From NCBI GenBank assembly GCA_043228905.1, contig JBHGNT010000004.1, positions 18,848,001 to 18,912,000 on the forward strand: 64,000 bases of DNA, written 5' to 3'. The notes below the pieces were generated by a model. That model was not told the DNA's origin. It was given only the letters and a program-made list of their open reading frames with translations, and ran no database searches. This document shows, one piece after another, positions 45,435 through 55,585 of the stretch; within the stretch, counting starts at the first letter, position 1; every line of letters begins with the position of its first letter. The translations under genes and the position numbers were made by a program. This DNA is from Azolla caroliniana. Its lineage: Eukaryota > Polypodiophyta.

Positions 45435-45446
45435 TGGTTTCAGAGC
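45435..45446 (+). other. Primer-binding site of outer gypsy
   Basis: TGGTTTCAGAGC has one mismatch from the tRNA-iMet site TGGTATCAGAGC and lies two bases past the LTR. Confidence 0.85.
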
Positions 45447-45679
45447 TCATGTTCTAATGTTTCTTTTGTTGTCTTTTGTCTTCTTGATTGATGGTGATCG
45501 ATCGATGTGCGGCCGGCCTTGATCTAGACAGTGATCAACAAAGGAACTTCGGTAATCTTTCTTGTTTTTTTTTTTCTATTTTTTCTTCTCCCTTCTAATC
45601 ATGTATATGGTCATATGTAATTTTTTTCCCATTAATTCAATGATGTTATAGTGGTAATTAATTGGTTATATAAAACGTT

Positions 45680-45955
45680 TCAATATGTGCATGAGGTCAA
45701 TACGTCATTTGACATATATTTAATATGTGATTAGTGTCGTATGCGTACGAGGTTAATACCTCAATTACGTATTACGTTCACAAATATATTTCCCTTTGCG
45801 TATGAGGTCATTACCTTGATTTGTATGTAAATGATATGCGTTTGGTGTCGTATGCGTATGAGGTCAATACCTCAATTGCGTATTACGATTAACCCTTATT
45901 TTTAGATGTTTCATGTGCATAGAGGGTATATGCCTTGATTACGTATCTCGATTAC
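45680..45955 (+). repeat. Five degenerate palindromic repeats in outer gypsy leader
   Basis: Units near 45689, 45742, 45799, 45852 and 45916 contain GCGTATGAGGTCAATACCTC-type sequence. GAGGT and ACCTC form a short stem, and most units continue ATTACGTAT. The spacing is 53-64 bp. The leader between primer site and gag is unusually long (about 1.67 kb) and otherwise holds no recognisable gene. Confidence 0.75.
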
Positions 45956-47111
45956 ATCATTTTTGACTATTTTATATTATGATTTCTTTTATATATGCAT
46001 ATGTGGTCACATGTATACGTATTTGATCGTATATATGTGATAATATACATATGTGTATATAAGTTATTACGTGATTTCAATATCGAATGTTTTCCTTTTC
46101 GGGGAAAGGATCTTGGTGGCCGTCCTCACATTTTTGTGAGAATGGCGTTGTCACCATCCCTTTTTCAACAAAATTTTATTGTTGACATCCCCGTTGGTAA
46201 CTTCGATTTCGTTACGTAATGAAACAATCTTAGCCACAATGGTGTTGAGAACCTAGGGCTTGACCCACTTGATGTGAGGTCGCTCTTATGACACACATAT
46301 CCAACATCCCTCCCTCATTACATGGATACGATTCCACCATGAGATCATTCTTACGAAAGGCATTCATAATGACGTAACCATGTGATGGGCCACGTGGGCC
46401 TACTACGAAAAGAGGGCTCATTTGGCTGCACTTTGGCGTATGCCATCGTAATTACGAGAGGTTAGTTAATGTACCAACAAAGTTTGTAGTAAACGAGGGG
46501 GAAATAAGGACTCTTGACATATATGTTTCTTTTAAAAAAACATATATGGGCAAATGCCTCACATATCTCTTATATGCATTAAATATTAAACATTCAAGAA
46601 GAGCAACCTACTTGGTTGGCTCTTGAGTTTAATGCATTTGTTCTTGAGGTCTCGAGTTTAAATATGACCAAGACCATACAACATCGTTGATACATATGAC
46701 TATAACACATGTTTAGACTTGAGGTCTAAGTGCACTTCGAGGTCCTCGTAATAGGACTGAAAGAGCCGAAACCACATATGTGGGCACCGAAACATAGTTT
46801 ATTGTTAACATTTTTTTCATGTATAAACTATTCATGACGCGAACATACATGGTTGAGCCTCAGGGAGCCGCCATGAAAAAATCGATATAGAGATCAGGGA
46901 AAGACATTAATTTGTTACCCCCATGGTTTTTAAAACACCTTTGTGTTACCATAGTAACCTAATCTTCAACCTCATCTCATACGTTTAGAGGGGTATTGAT
47001 GTGAGATCATGCTATCGATTAATGTTTGCCCATGATATGTTTACATCACGACATGATGTTATGACTATTTGTCTGACCTTATCCTATTTTTTTGCCGGAA
47101 ATAATCATTCA

Positions 47112-48488
47112 ATGGCTCAAAATAACGACCCAATGTCATTCGCTTAAGCGGAAGGAACTCAAGGAAATCCTCCTGGACAAATGTCCATTGAGATGTATTT
47201 TTCAGAAATAAGCCAATACCTTAGTTTCACCGCTCAACAGATGACCGAACTTCGGCAATCTCAAAGTGCTCTCGAGGCACATGTCATTAGCTTACAACGT
47301 GAGACTAATATACCTAATAAGTGACAGGGTGAACCATCGTTTGTAGGTAAGCCATTTACGAGAGAAAAAAAGGAAAGAACCGAAGAAGCAATTTGCACGT
47401 GGTTGGGCCGATGGGAGTCTCATTTTGAGCTCTATCCCACGCTAGATAGTACGAAGATTGCATATGTCGACCGAGAACTAGGGGGTAAGGCCGCCGCCTG
47501 GTGGCGTGGGCTCCGTACTTTGGGGAAATTGCCCAATACCTGGACAAATTTTGTCACAGTTTTCAAGGGCCAATTTCTGCAACCTCCCTCTCGAACCGAG
47601 GCAACACAAGCTTTAATGAAGCTCTCTAGCAAGAAGTTTTCCTTGCTAGAAGACTATGTTCACCATGCTAGAACCGAAATCCAAAAATCAGGTCTAGAAG
47701 GGGACAACTGGTTAATAACTTGTTTTGGCAATGGCATCCCCAATTCAGACTATCAATGGATAGTGCACGATAAGGATCCAAAATCCTTCAAAGAGGCCGT
47801 TGAAATAGTTCTTCGCTATCAACGCACTTCGAAGAAGGACCACAACAAACCCAACGAAGCACCTGTGACTAAACAGTCGCAATTCGCTGGGAAACGCAAG
47901 ATACCCAACGAATTCATGGATCGCGATTGTAAGCGACAACATCCTTTTTGTGTATTCTGCAAAAAGAATGGTCATACAAAAGAGCAATGTCGAAAACTCC
48001 AACGGAAAGAGAACGACAACAAAGCTAAAGCTACAGACCATAAAGGTCAGATTCCTAATGTCCTTCAGGTCTATACACATCATTTAAGTAATTGTCAATG
48101 TTCTTTCCCTCACTATGTATTGGGTCCCAATGATTTACTACGTGTAAACGGGTATATCAATGGATCTACTGCACAATTTTTTTTTGATTCGGGAAGGTCA
48201 CACAACTTTGTGAATGATCGTTTGGTTCAGATATGGAGAATCCAACCCACCGTAAGTGATCACACATATATGGTGCACTTGGCTGATGGAAGAGTACAAT
48301 ACATTAACAGGGCGATTCATTCATTAGGAATTTCTATTGATACTTATATAGAGGAAGTAGAGTTCCATGTAATGAATCTTTTTACCACTGATATGGGTTA
48401 TACCTGGTTCTATAATAAAAACTCTTCTTTATCTATTGATTGGGTTCATCATTCAATAACTTTTGTACTCATTTTATTCAATGTGTAA
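47112..48488 (+). pseudogene. Outer gypsy gag and protease
   Basis: The probable gag start, MAQNNDPMSFA, is at 47112 and is followed soon by a TAA and later a TGA. The open part from about 47345 encodes the capsid region (WLGRWESHFELYPTLDSTK, AAWWRGL, FKGQFLQPPSRTEATQALMK). A zinc knuckle CVFCKKNGHTKEQC sits near 47950. The protease region near 48175 reads FFFDSGRSHNFV, where the catalytic signature would normally be D-S-G-A; the Ala is Arg here. The frame then shifts around 48440-48480 into the RT frame. Confidence 0.9.
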
Positions 48489-49759
48489 AAAAACAATCCC
48501 TCTCAATTGTTTCCTCTCCATCAATATCCGAGTTGTCTTGTTCTACTCTATTTTATTGTGTACTTGATCCGGACATTCACGTTTACAATATTGATAATGT
48601 CTTGGTTCAATTAACATATTTTGAACAACAACAACTTGATGAAATCTTAAATGATTTTCGAGATGTTTTTCCGAGTGAACTACCAGATGGGTTACCTCCT
48701 AAACGTAATATAGACCATCGTATAGATATTGTACTTGGAGTTGCACAAATAAGTATACCTCCTTATCGCTTAAGTCGATCCAAAGAGGATGAGGTATCTA
48801 AGCAACTCAAGGACTATTTACGAATGGGATATATACGTTATAGTAAATCTCCATGTGGTGCACCAATTCTCTTGGTTAAAAAGAAAGAGGGCACATGGCG
48901 TATGTGTATTAATTACCGACTCTTGAATAAAGTGACGATCAAGAATTCCTATCCATTGCCTCGGGCTGACGATCTAATTGATAGTCTCTATGGAGCTCGA
49001 TATTTTACGAAACTTGATCTCCATACTGGCTACCATCAAATTCGTATAAGTGAGGATGATGTTCCTAAAACAACATTTCGTACGCGCTATGGCCATTATG
49101 AGTTTTTGGTTATGCCTTTTGGTTTGACCAATGCTCCGACTACATTTCAACAAGAAATGAATGACATTTTCCGAGAACAACTTGGAAAATTTGTCGTTAT
49201 TTTCTTGGATCATATTTTAGTTTATAGCCGTACATTACAAGAACATGCTAAACATGTCCACTTTGTTTTACAAACATTGCATGACAAACAATTTTATGCA
49301 AAGATCTCAAAATGTGAGTTCTTCAAGGAATCAATTACTTATCTTGGACATCTCATAACCGAACGAGGAGTTAAAATTGATCCTTCTCGCATCGAGAAAA
49401 TCAAGCTTTGGCCCACTCTTCGGAATATTTGAGAAGTTCGATCATTCCTTGGTTTTGTCGGGTTTTTGCGAAAATCCCTTTGTAATTACTCCCAAATGAC
49501 GACGCCATTTACTGATCTTCTAAAAGGTCAAATGCGTAAGTCTACAAAACCTATTGTATGGAATGCTACACTAGACCTCGCCTTTAAGGAAATCAAGGAC
49601 CTGGTGTGCAAGGCTCCTTCACGTCTTTTACCCGATCCTTCAAAACCTTTTGAGGTTGAAACTGATGCAAGCGATTATGCTATAGGCGTTGTCTTATATC
49701 AAGATGGTAAACCAATAGCATTCGAGAGTAAGAAACTTGATTCTGCTCAATGTCGGTAT
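48440..49759 (+). pseudogene. Outer gypsy reverse transcriptase and start of RNase H
   Basis: RT motifs in order: [64 protein letters not shown], then [12 protein letters not shown]. The usual catalytic F-L-D-D has become F-L-D-H. A TGA near 49431 breaks the frame just before the EVRSFLGF segment. RNase H begins near 49660 with ETDASDYAIGVVL and stops at 49759, where the second gypsy is inserted. It resumes at 55586. Confidence 0.93.
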
Positions 49760-50171
49760 TGTCATGAACACATGACCATTATGGCGTCACCCGGACTTGA
49801 ACCTCGAACCTTGTAATTCATACTTGAAACCCTCAACCATTAAGATAGCTTATTGTTATATGAAATAATAAAAGCTACTTCTTGTATTACATTGATTATT
49901 GTAAAAACTCTAGATTATTCTAGAATGTTCTAGAATGTCCTAGAGCATTCTAGGTCTAGAACATTCTAGAACATTCTAGAAATCTCTAAGCTATTCTATA
50001 GGAACCTATAAATAAGCGCATACATGTATTCTCAAATCAATTCGAATCAACACCAGTCTTTTTTAGCTCTTATTACATATCTTGTATCCATTCTCTTTCT
50101 TTCTCTATCTTATACATCCATTCTTCTCTATCCTTCTTCCATCACTCTATCTTTTATCCTTGGTTTTGACA
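49760..50171 (+). repeat. 5' LTR of inner gypsy
   Basis: 412 bp. It has a TATA box TATAAATA at 50007-50014 and a cluster of TCTAGAA(C/T)(A/G)-type repeats at about 49910-49985. The predicted transcript start is near 50037-50040. Confidence 0.95.
49915..49985 (+). promoter_or_regulatory. TTCTAGAA palindrome cluster in inner gypsy LTR
   Basis: The sequence TTCTAGAA(T/C) and half-sites of it occur about six times in 70 bp, upstream of the TATA box at 50007. The palindrome resembles heat-shock element arrays (repeated nGAAn/nTTCn units), so stress-factor binding is possible. The same cluster lies in the 3' LTR at about 55323-55393. Confidence 0.5.
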
Positions 50172-50173
50172 GT

Positions 50174-50180
50174 TTGATTC

Positions 50181-50185
<5 letters not shown>
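50174..50185 (+). other. Putative self-priming site of inner gypsy
   Basis: The 12 bases TTGATTCGAATT start two bases past the LTR, where a tRNA site (TGG...) is expected but absent. Their exact reverse complement, AATTCGAATCAA, is at 50039-50050, about 32 bp past the start of the TATA box, i.e. at the predicted 5' end of the RNA. In Tf1/sushi elements the folded transcript start primes reverse transcription in this way. Confidence 0.6.

Positions 50186-50224
<39 letters not shown>
50183..50224 (+). repeat. (CT)n tract in inner gypsy leader
   Basis: About 20 CT units between the putative primer site and gag. Confidence 0.95.
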
Positions 50225-50226
<2 letters not shown>

Positions 50227-50251
50227 CCTCCTTTGTAACCATCCTGAAACC

Positions 50252-51415
50252 ATGGCTGCCATTAACTCAGAAGAATATCTCACCCTTGTTGCAGAAATGG
50301 AGAACCTTAAATCCAAGTTTGCATCTCTTGAAGTAGAGAATCAACGTCTACTTGGGGATCTACAAAAGGTTACTATAGAGAAGCAACAACAACAAGAGGA
50401 GTTCACGCGACGAGTGCAACAGTTAGAGTCGACAATCGTCGTGTTACAACAACAAAGGGTTGAAGGTCAGGGACTTATCAAGGAGCCCAAAATTAGCCTC
50501 CCAGCTAAATTTGATGGGTCGAGGGCGCATTTCCGAGGTTTTTTGAATCAAGTACGGTTGGTGATTCAAATGCATCCCGCACGTTATCCAACAGATGCAT
50601 CACGAGTCGGGCTAGTGGGCACTTTATTGACTGGCATAGTGTTGTTGTGGTTTGCTCCATTGCTAGAGACCAATTCTCCTCTACTGAATAATTTCGAGGA
50701 ATTTATCAAGGAATTTAAGGCTTGTTTCGGAGATACTGATGGGGCGAGAACAGCTATCAACAAGATTCGTACACTTCGTCAAGGTGATCAACCAGCTTCA
50801 ACATATGCTGCCAATTTCCGTCTCATCGCAAGCGATATTCCTTGGGATGAACAAGCCCTAATGGAGCAATTCCGTTCAAGCCTTCGTAGTGATGTCAAAG
50901 ACTTACTTCTTACCTTCCCCGAGGATCCAAGGTCACTTACAGAAGCTATTAGTCGAGCAATACGGTGTGATAATCGCCTTTTTGAGCGTCGATGTGAGCG
51001 ACAACAACAAATAACAAGATCTAGATTCACACCAACTTATGCATCAGTAACGACGCAATCATCCCCAAGGCAAATGTATAGCCCTGCTCCAACTCCAAGG
51101 CAAACACGTAGTCCAGTCCCAATGGATAGTCCTACACCTATGGAGATCGATATGACTCAACGACGAGGACCGTTGTCAGACGAAGAGAAGCAAAGTCGTC
51201 GAGCAAACCATCTGTGCTTATATTGTGGAGGTCCAGGAAATATAGCCATTCATTGCTCCCGTAGGCCGAGACGTCAGGTAAATCAAATTCACTATGACAA
51301 TAAAAATGAGTCCAACATTTTAGAAGTAGTTAGTGAATCTAATATTATGAATAATCCACCCTTGTCCAATAAATTTGAAGTTCTAAGCCAATTAGAAGAG
51401 GAGTCAAACGAATAA
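50252..51415 (+). CDS. Inner gypsy gag, intact frame (387 aa)
   Basis: The start is chosen at MAAINSEEYL (ACCATGGCT context), after the CT tract. Residues about 8-65 form a coiled coil (LVAEMENLKSKFASLEVENQ onward). The capsid region has LPAKFDGSRAHFRGFLNQV, FGDTDGARTAINKIRTLRQG, IPWDEQALMEQF and RCDNRLFERR. This is the gag type I associate with the Tf1/sushi group. The C-terminus has CLYCGGPGNIAIHC, a zinc-knuckle spacing in which the expected His is Asn. Gag probably multimerises into the element's particle and packages RNA. It ends at TAA 51413-51415, overlapping the pol frame by about 37 bp. Confidence 0.88.
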   Translation: MAAINSEEYLTLVAEMENLKSKFASLEVENQRLLGDLQKVTIEKQQQQEEFTRRVQQLESTIVVLQQQRVEGQGLIKEPKISLPAKFDGSRAHFRGFLNQVRLVIQMHPARYPTDASRVGLVGTLLTGIVLLWFAPLLETNSPLLNNFEEFIKEFKACFGDTDGARTAINKIRTLRQGDQPASTYAANFRLIASDIPWDEQALMEQFRSSLRSDVKDLLLTFPEDPRSLTEAISRAIRCDNRLFERRCERQQQITRSRFTPTYASVTTQSSPRQMYSPAPTPRQTRSPVPMDSPTPMEIDMTQRRGPLSDEEKQSRRANHLCLYCGGPGNIAIHCSRRPRRQVNQIHYDNKNESNILEVVSESNIMNNPPLSNKFEVLSQLEEESNE

Positions 51416-54400
51416 GTCCGGCCAAAATAGGAGCCATTTGGTTGGACAACCCTAGATATGTACAACCTAGTGTGGGTTCCATTTCTTCCAAGCATGTTAG
51501 TAGAGTCTTCTCAGCCCTAGTACAAGTTAGGACACCCAGTTGTCAACTTCAAGTCCAAGCCCTCTTAGATACTGGAGCCAATTCTTGTTTCATGGATAGA
51601 GATTTTGCCCAAAAACACCAAATATCCTTGCATACACTTCCTTGTCCAGTTTCCGTAGTAGTGATTGATGGACGCCCCATAGCTTCTGGGAAGATATTTG
51701 AAGAGTCTGAGCCAATACACATACTCTTGGGTGATTTAGGATGTGTAGTTTCCTTTAACATAATCCGTAGTCCCGAGCATCCAATTGTCCTCGGTTTGCC
51801 ATGGTTCGAGCTACATAACCCTAGAATCGATTGGAGGAAGCGAGAAATTAGGTGCGCTTTAGCAGAAAATATCATTGTCAAGGATCGAACTCGGGATTAT
51901 CCTCCCAAAGTATATAGTTCTACCGATGCACCATATCCTTCTCATCAAATTTCAGCCATCACATTGCAACAATTGCACCAAGTGGGAGGCATAGAGGACC
52001 TTTTCTTATTTGCAGTATCAGTGACACCTTCTAGTGTCACTCAAGGGAATTCAGACATCCAAATTCCCAAAAAATATCAAGACTATGCTGATGTTTTCGA
52101 CAAAGTCAAAGCTAGTGTTCTTCCAAAGCATCGGCCGTACGACTGTCCTATTGATCTCCAACCAGGAAAAGAGCCTCCGTGGGGTCGGATTTACAATTTA
52201 TCACCCACTGAGCTTGAGGTTCTTCGAGAATACATCGAGGAAAATCTTGCACATGGGTTTATTCGACATTCAAAGTCTCTAGCTGGTGCTCCTATCTTTT
52301 TTGTGAAGAAAAAGGACGGCTCCCTTCGTTTGGTCGTGGACTATCGAGGCTTAAATAAAGTCACCATAAGGAATAGGTATGCTTTACCTTTAATCTCCAA
52401 TCTCTTAGAACGCATTGGTGGGGCAAAGCATTTTACCAAAATTGATCTAAGGGGTGCATATAATCTTGTTCGAATTCGGCCAGGAGATGAGTGGAAAACA
52501 ACATTTCGTACTCGGTATGGTCATTTCGAGTATACAGTCATGCCTTTCGGGCTCACAAATGCACCTGCCGTATTCCAACATATGGCAAATGACATCTTCC
52601 GGGATTTTTTGGATATTTTTCTAATCATCTACCTAGATGATCTATTGATTTACTCTAAAACACAGGGGGAGCATGATATACATGTGCAGCAAGTACTTGA
52701 ACGCCTAAGGAAGTATGGTCTTTACGCCAAACTTGAGAAATGCAGTTTTGATTGCAAACAAGTCGAATTTTTGGGATACACTATTTCATCCCAGGGTGTT
52801 TTCATGGACCCGGCAAAAGTCCAAACAATATTGGAATGGAAACCCCCATGCTCAGTTCGGGATGTCCAGTGTTTCCTCGGATTTGCGAACTTCTATCGCA
52901 AATTCATACATAATTATTCAAGCATTGTGTTGCCCCTTACTCAACTCACCAAGAAAAATCAAGCATTTTTTTGGAGTATCGAAGCGGACAAGGCTTTTAC
53001 GCAGCTAAAAGAGGCATTCACATCAGCACCCATCCTAGCACATATTGATCCTGAAAAGCCATTTACTATTGAGGCGGATGCATCAGACTTTGCATTGGGG
53101 AGTATCCTATCGCAACCAGGCGAGGACGGGCAGATACATCCAGTCGCGTTTCACTCGAGAAAGTTTACTGTTTCGGAGATAAACTATGAGGTGCATGACA
53201 AGGAGTTACTAGCTGTGGTCGACTCATTCGAGCAATGGCGTCATTTTCTAGAAGGATCACCTCATCAGATTATCATTTATAGTGATCACAAAAATCTCAC
53301 ATATTTTCAAACAGCTCGAGTATTAAATAGACGACAAGCTCGGTGGGCCCAATTTCTAACGCGTTTCGATTTCAAGATCATTTTTCGCCCCGGAAAATAA
53401 CAAGGGAAAGTAGATGCTCTGTCTCGGCGTTCGTATCTAGCACTTCGACCTGGAGATCCGGCCTTTGACAATCAAAAGCAAACTCTCCTCGGGCCATCAA
53501 AGCTACAGGTAACAACAATTTATGCCACACCACTTGATTCTACCCTTCTTGACACTATTCGGCAACAACTTCATTCGGATGATTTTGCTAAGGATGTCTT
53601 AGCCCACTGTGGTTCAAGTCGTCCATCTTGCTCCACATTTCCAGGGTCATCTCAACATTATAAGGACTTCAAGTGGCAAGATGGTTTACTCTTCTACAAG
53701 AATCTCCTTTACGTCCCCGACGGATCACCCCGACTTCAAGTGTTGGAACATTGTCATGATGCCCCCATGGCTGGACATTTTGGTATTTCCAAGACCATTG
53801 AGCTGGTGAAACGTTCGTTTTGGTGGCCTCACTTGCAAAAATTTGTCGAAGATTATGTTCGCACTTGTGACACCTGCTGTCGCGCCAAAATACCCCGGCA
53901 TCACCCTTATGGCTTACTACAACCATTACCCCCTCCCAACAAGCCATGGCAGTCTATTTCTATGGATTTCATTACGGATCTGCCACCTTCCAAAGGCTTT
54001 GATACTATTTTAACAGTAGTGGATTGGTTCACCAAGATGGCAGATTTTGTACCATGTGTAAAGACCATCAATAGTGAAGAAACTGCAGATCTCATTATGC
54101 GTGAAGCGTTTCGCCATCATGGTCTCCCGAATGATATTATTAGTGATCGAGGTCCTCAATTTATCTCACACTTTTGGAAGCACCTATGGGCAGGCCTCAA
54201 AATCTCTTGCAAACTCTCTTCGGCTTATCATCCACAAACTGACGGACAAACAGAGCGCACAAATCAAACGCTCGAGCAATATCTTCGATGTTTCATTAGT
54301 TATCAACAAGATGATTGGAGTAAAATTTTACATCTTGCTGAGTTTGCATACAACAACACGGTTCACTCTTCTACCAAAGTTACACCTTTCTTTGCCTACA

Positions 54401-54720
54401 CCGGCAACCACCCTCGATGGTGTATACTGGATCTTCCCGAGGTGTCACGAAACCCTAGTGCGGCGCATCACCTCCACCGACTACAACAAATCCAGTTCGA
54501 GTTATCGTCACATCTTCAGAAAGCGCAAGCACACCATAAGACCAATGCCGATCGACATCGTCTTAAGTCTTCGTTTAAGGTTGGTGACCGTGTATGGTTG
54601 CTTCGTCGTCACATCAAGACTACCCGACCGTGTGCTAAGCTTGACTATCAACGCTTAGGTCCTTTTGTCATCACGGCGCAGATTAATGATGCAACATTTC
54701 GTCTTAACCTTCCTGCACAT

Positions 54721-54978
54721 ATGCGGCTTCACCCTGTCTTTCATAGCTCTCTTTTGGAACCTTGCCACACCTCTTTAATTCTTGATCGTGTCGTGCCACC
54801 ACCGCCTTCTGTACAACTTGTGGACGGCCCCGAATACGAGGTAGCTGCTATGCGGCTTCACCCTGTCTTTCATAGCTCTCTTTTGGAACCTTGCCACACC
54901 TCTTTAATTCCTGATCGTGTCGTGCCACCACCGCCTTCTGTACAACTTGTGGACGGCCCCGAATACGAGGTAGCTGCT
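54721..54978 (+). repeat. 129-bp in-frame tandem duplication before the chromodomain
   Basis: Copies at 54721-54849 and 54850-54978 both encode MRLHPVFHSSLLEPCHTSLI through EYEVAA (43 codons). They differ by one base (ATTCTTG versus ATTCCTG). The reading frame is kept. Confidence 0.96.
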
Positions 54979-55155
54979 ATTCTCGATTCTAAGATTGTGC
55001 GCAATAAGCTTTATTATCTAGTTGATTGGCTTGGTTATCCTCCGAGTGATCGCACTTGGGAACCCATCGATAATGTTTGTAATGCTGAAGCTCTGGTAAA
55101 CAACTTCCATCGTCACTATCCAAACAAGCCCGGCCCAACGCCACTCGGCGTTCTC

Positions 55156-55168
55156 GAAGGAGGGATAG
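55156..55168 (+). other. Polypurine tract of inner gypsy
   Basis: GAAGGAGGGATAG immediately precedes the 3' LTR. Confidence 0.7.
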
Positions 55169-55580
55169 TGTCATGAACACATGACCATTATGGCGTCACC
55201 CGGACTTGAACCTCGAACCTTGTAATTCATACTTGAAACCCTCAACCATTAAGATAGCTTATTGTTATATAAAATAATAAAAGCTACTTCTTGTATTACA
55301 TTGATTATTGTAAAAACTCTAGATTATTCTAGAATGTTCGAGAATGTCCTAGAGCATTCTAGGTCTAGAACATTCTAGAACATTCTAGAAATCTCTAAGC
55401 TATTCTATAGGAACCTATAAATAAGCGCATACATGTATTCTCAAATCAATTCGAATCAACACCAGTCTTTTTTAGCTCTCATTACATATCTTGTATCCAT
55501 TCTCTTTCTTTCTCTATCTTATACATCCATTCTTCTCTATCCTTCTTCCATCACTCTATCTTTTATCCTTGGTTCTGACA
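55169..55580 (+). repeat. 3' LTR of inner gypsy
   Basis: 412 bp, four differences by eye from 49760-50171. It keeps the TATA box and the AATTCGAATCAA block. Confidence 0.95.
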
Positions 55581-55585
55581 GGTAT

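Larger units (their letters stand above)
51379..55176 (+). pseudogene. Inner gypsy pol (protease, RT, RNase H, integrase, chromodomain) with one stop
   Basis: The pol frame is -1 relative to gag and opens at 51379. Protease: LLDTGANSCFMD (about 51570). RT: GAPIFFVKKKDGSLRLVVDY, FTKIDLRGAYNLVRI, and catalytic IIYLDDLLIYS near 52630. RNase H: IEADASDFALG and SDHKNLTYF. A single TAA at 53398-53400 (after IIFRPGK) splits the frame, which continues in register to 55176. Integrase: H-x3-H-x-C-C zinc region with TCDTCCRAK, core MDFITDLP, SDRGPQF and TDGQTERTNQ. The chromodomain near 55000 reads YYLVDWLGYPPSDRTWEP. The final stop lies inside the 3' LTR. Apart from the stop and a 129-bp duplication, all catalytic motifs are present. 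Confidence 0.93.
49760..55580 (+). mobile_element. Ty3/gypsy chromodomain retrotransposon (inner), probably self-priming
   Basis: LTRs of 412 bp (49760-50171 and 55169-55580) begin TGTCA and end TGACA, perfect inverted ends. The target repeat GGTAT is at 49755-49759 and 55581-55585. By eye the LTRs differ at four positions (about 1%), fewer than the outer gypsy, as nesting requires. A purine tract, GAAGGAGGGATAG, precedes the 3' LTR. Gag and pol lie in different frames, with pol in the -1 frame. The gag and the primer arrangement look like the Tf1/sushi group rather than the common angiosperm chromoviruses (inference). Confidence 0.95.

Noticed and set aside
45240-45491. Shared open frame starting MPTPSMTRHHCGG at 45240 and 57580 as a conserved gene
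   Set aside because: Both lie inside the two LTR copies of the outer gypsy, so the identity is due to the LTR.
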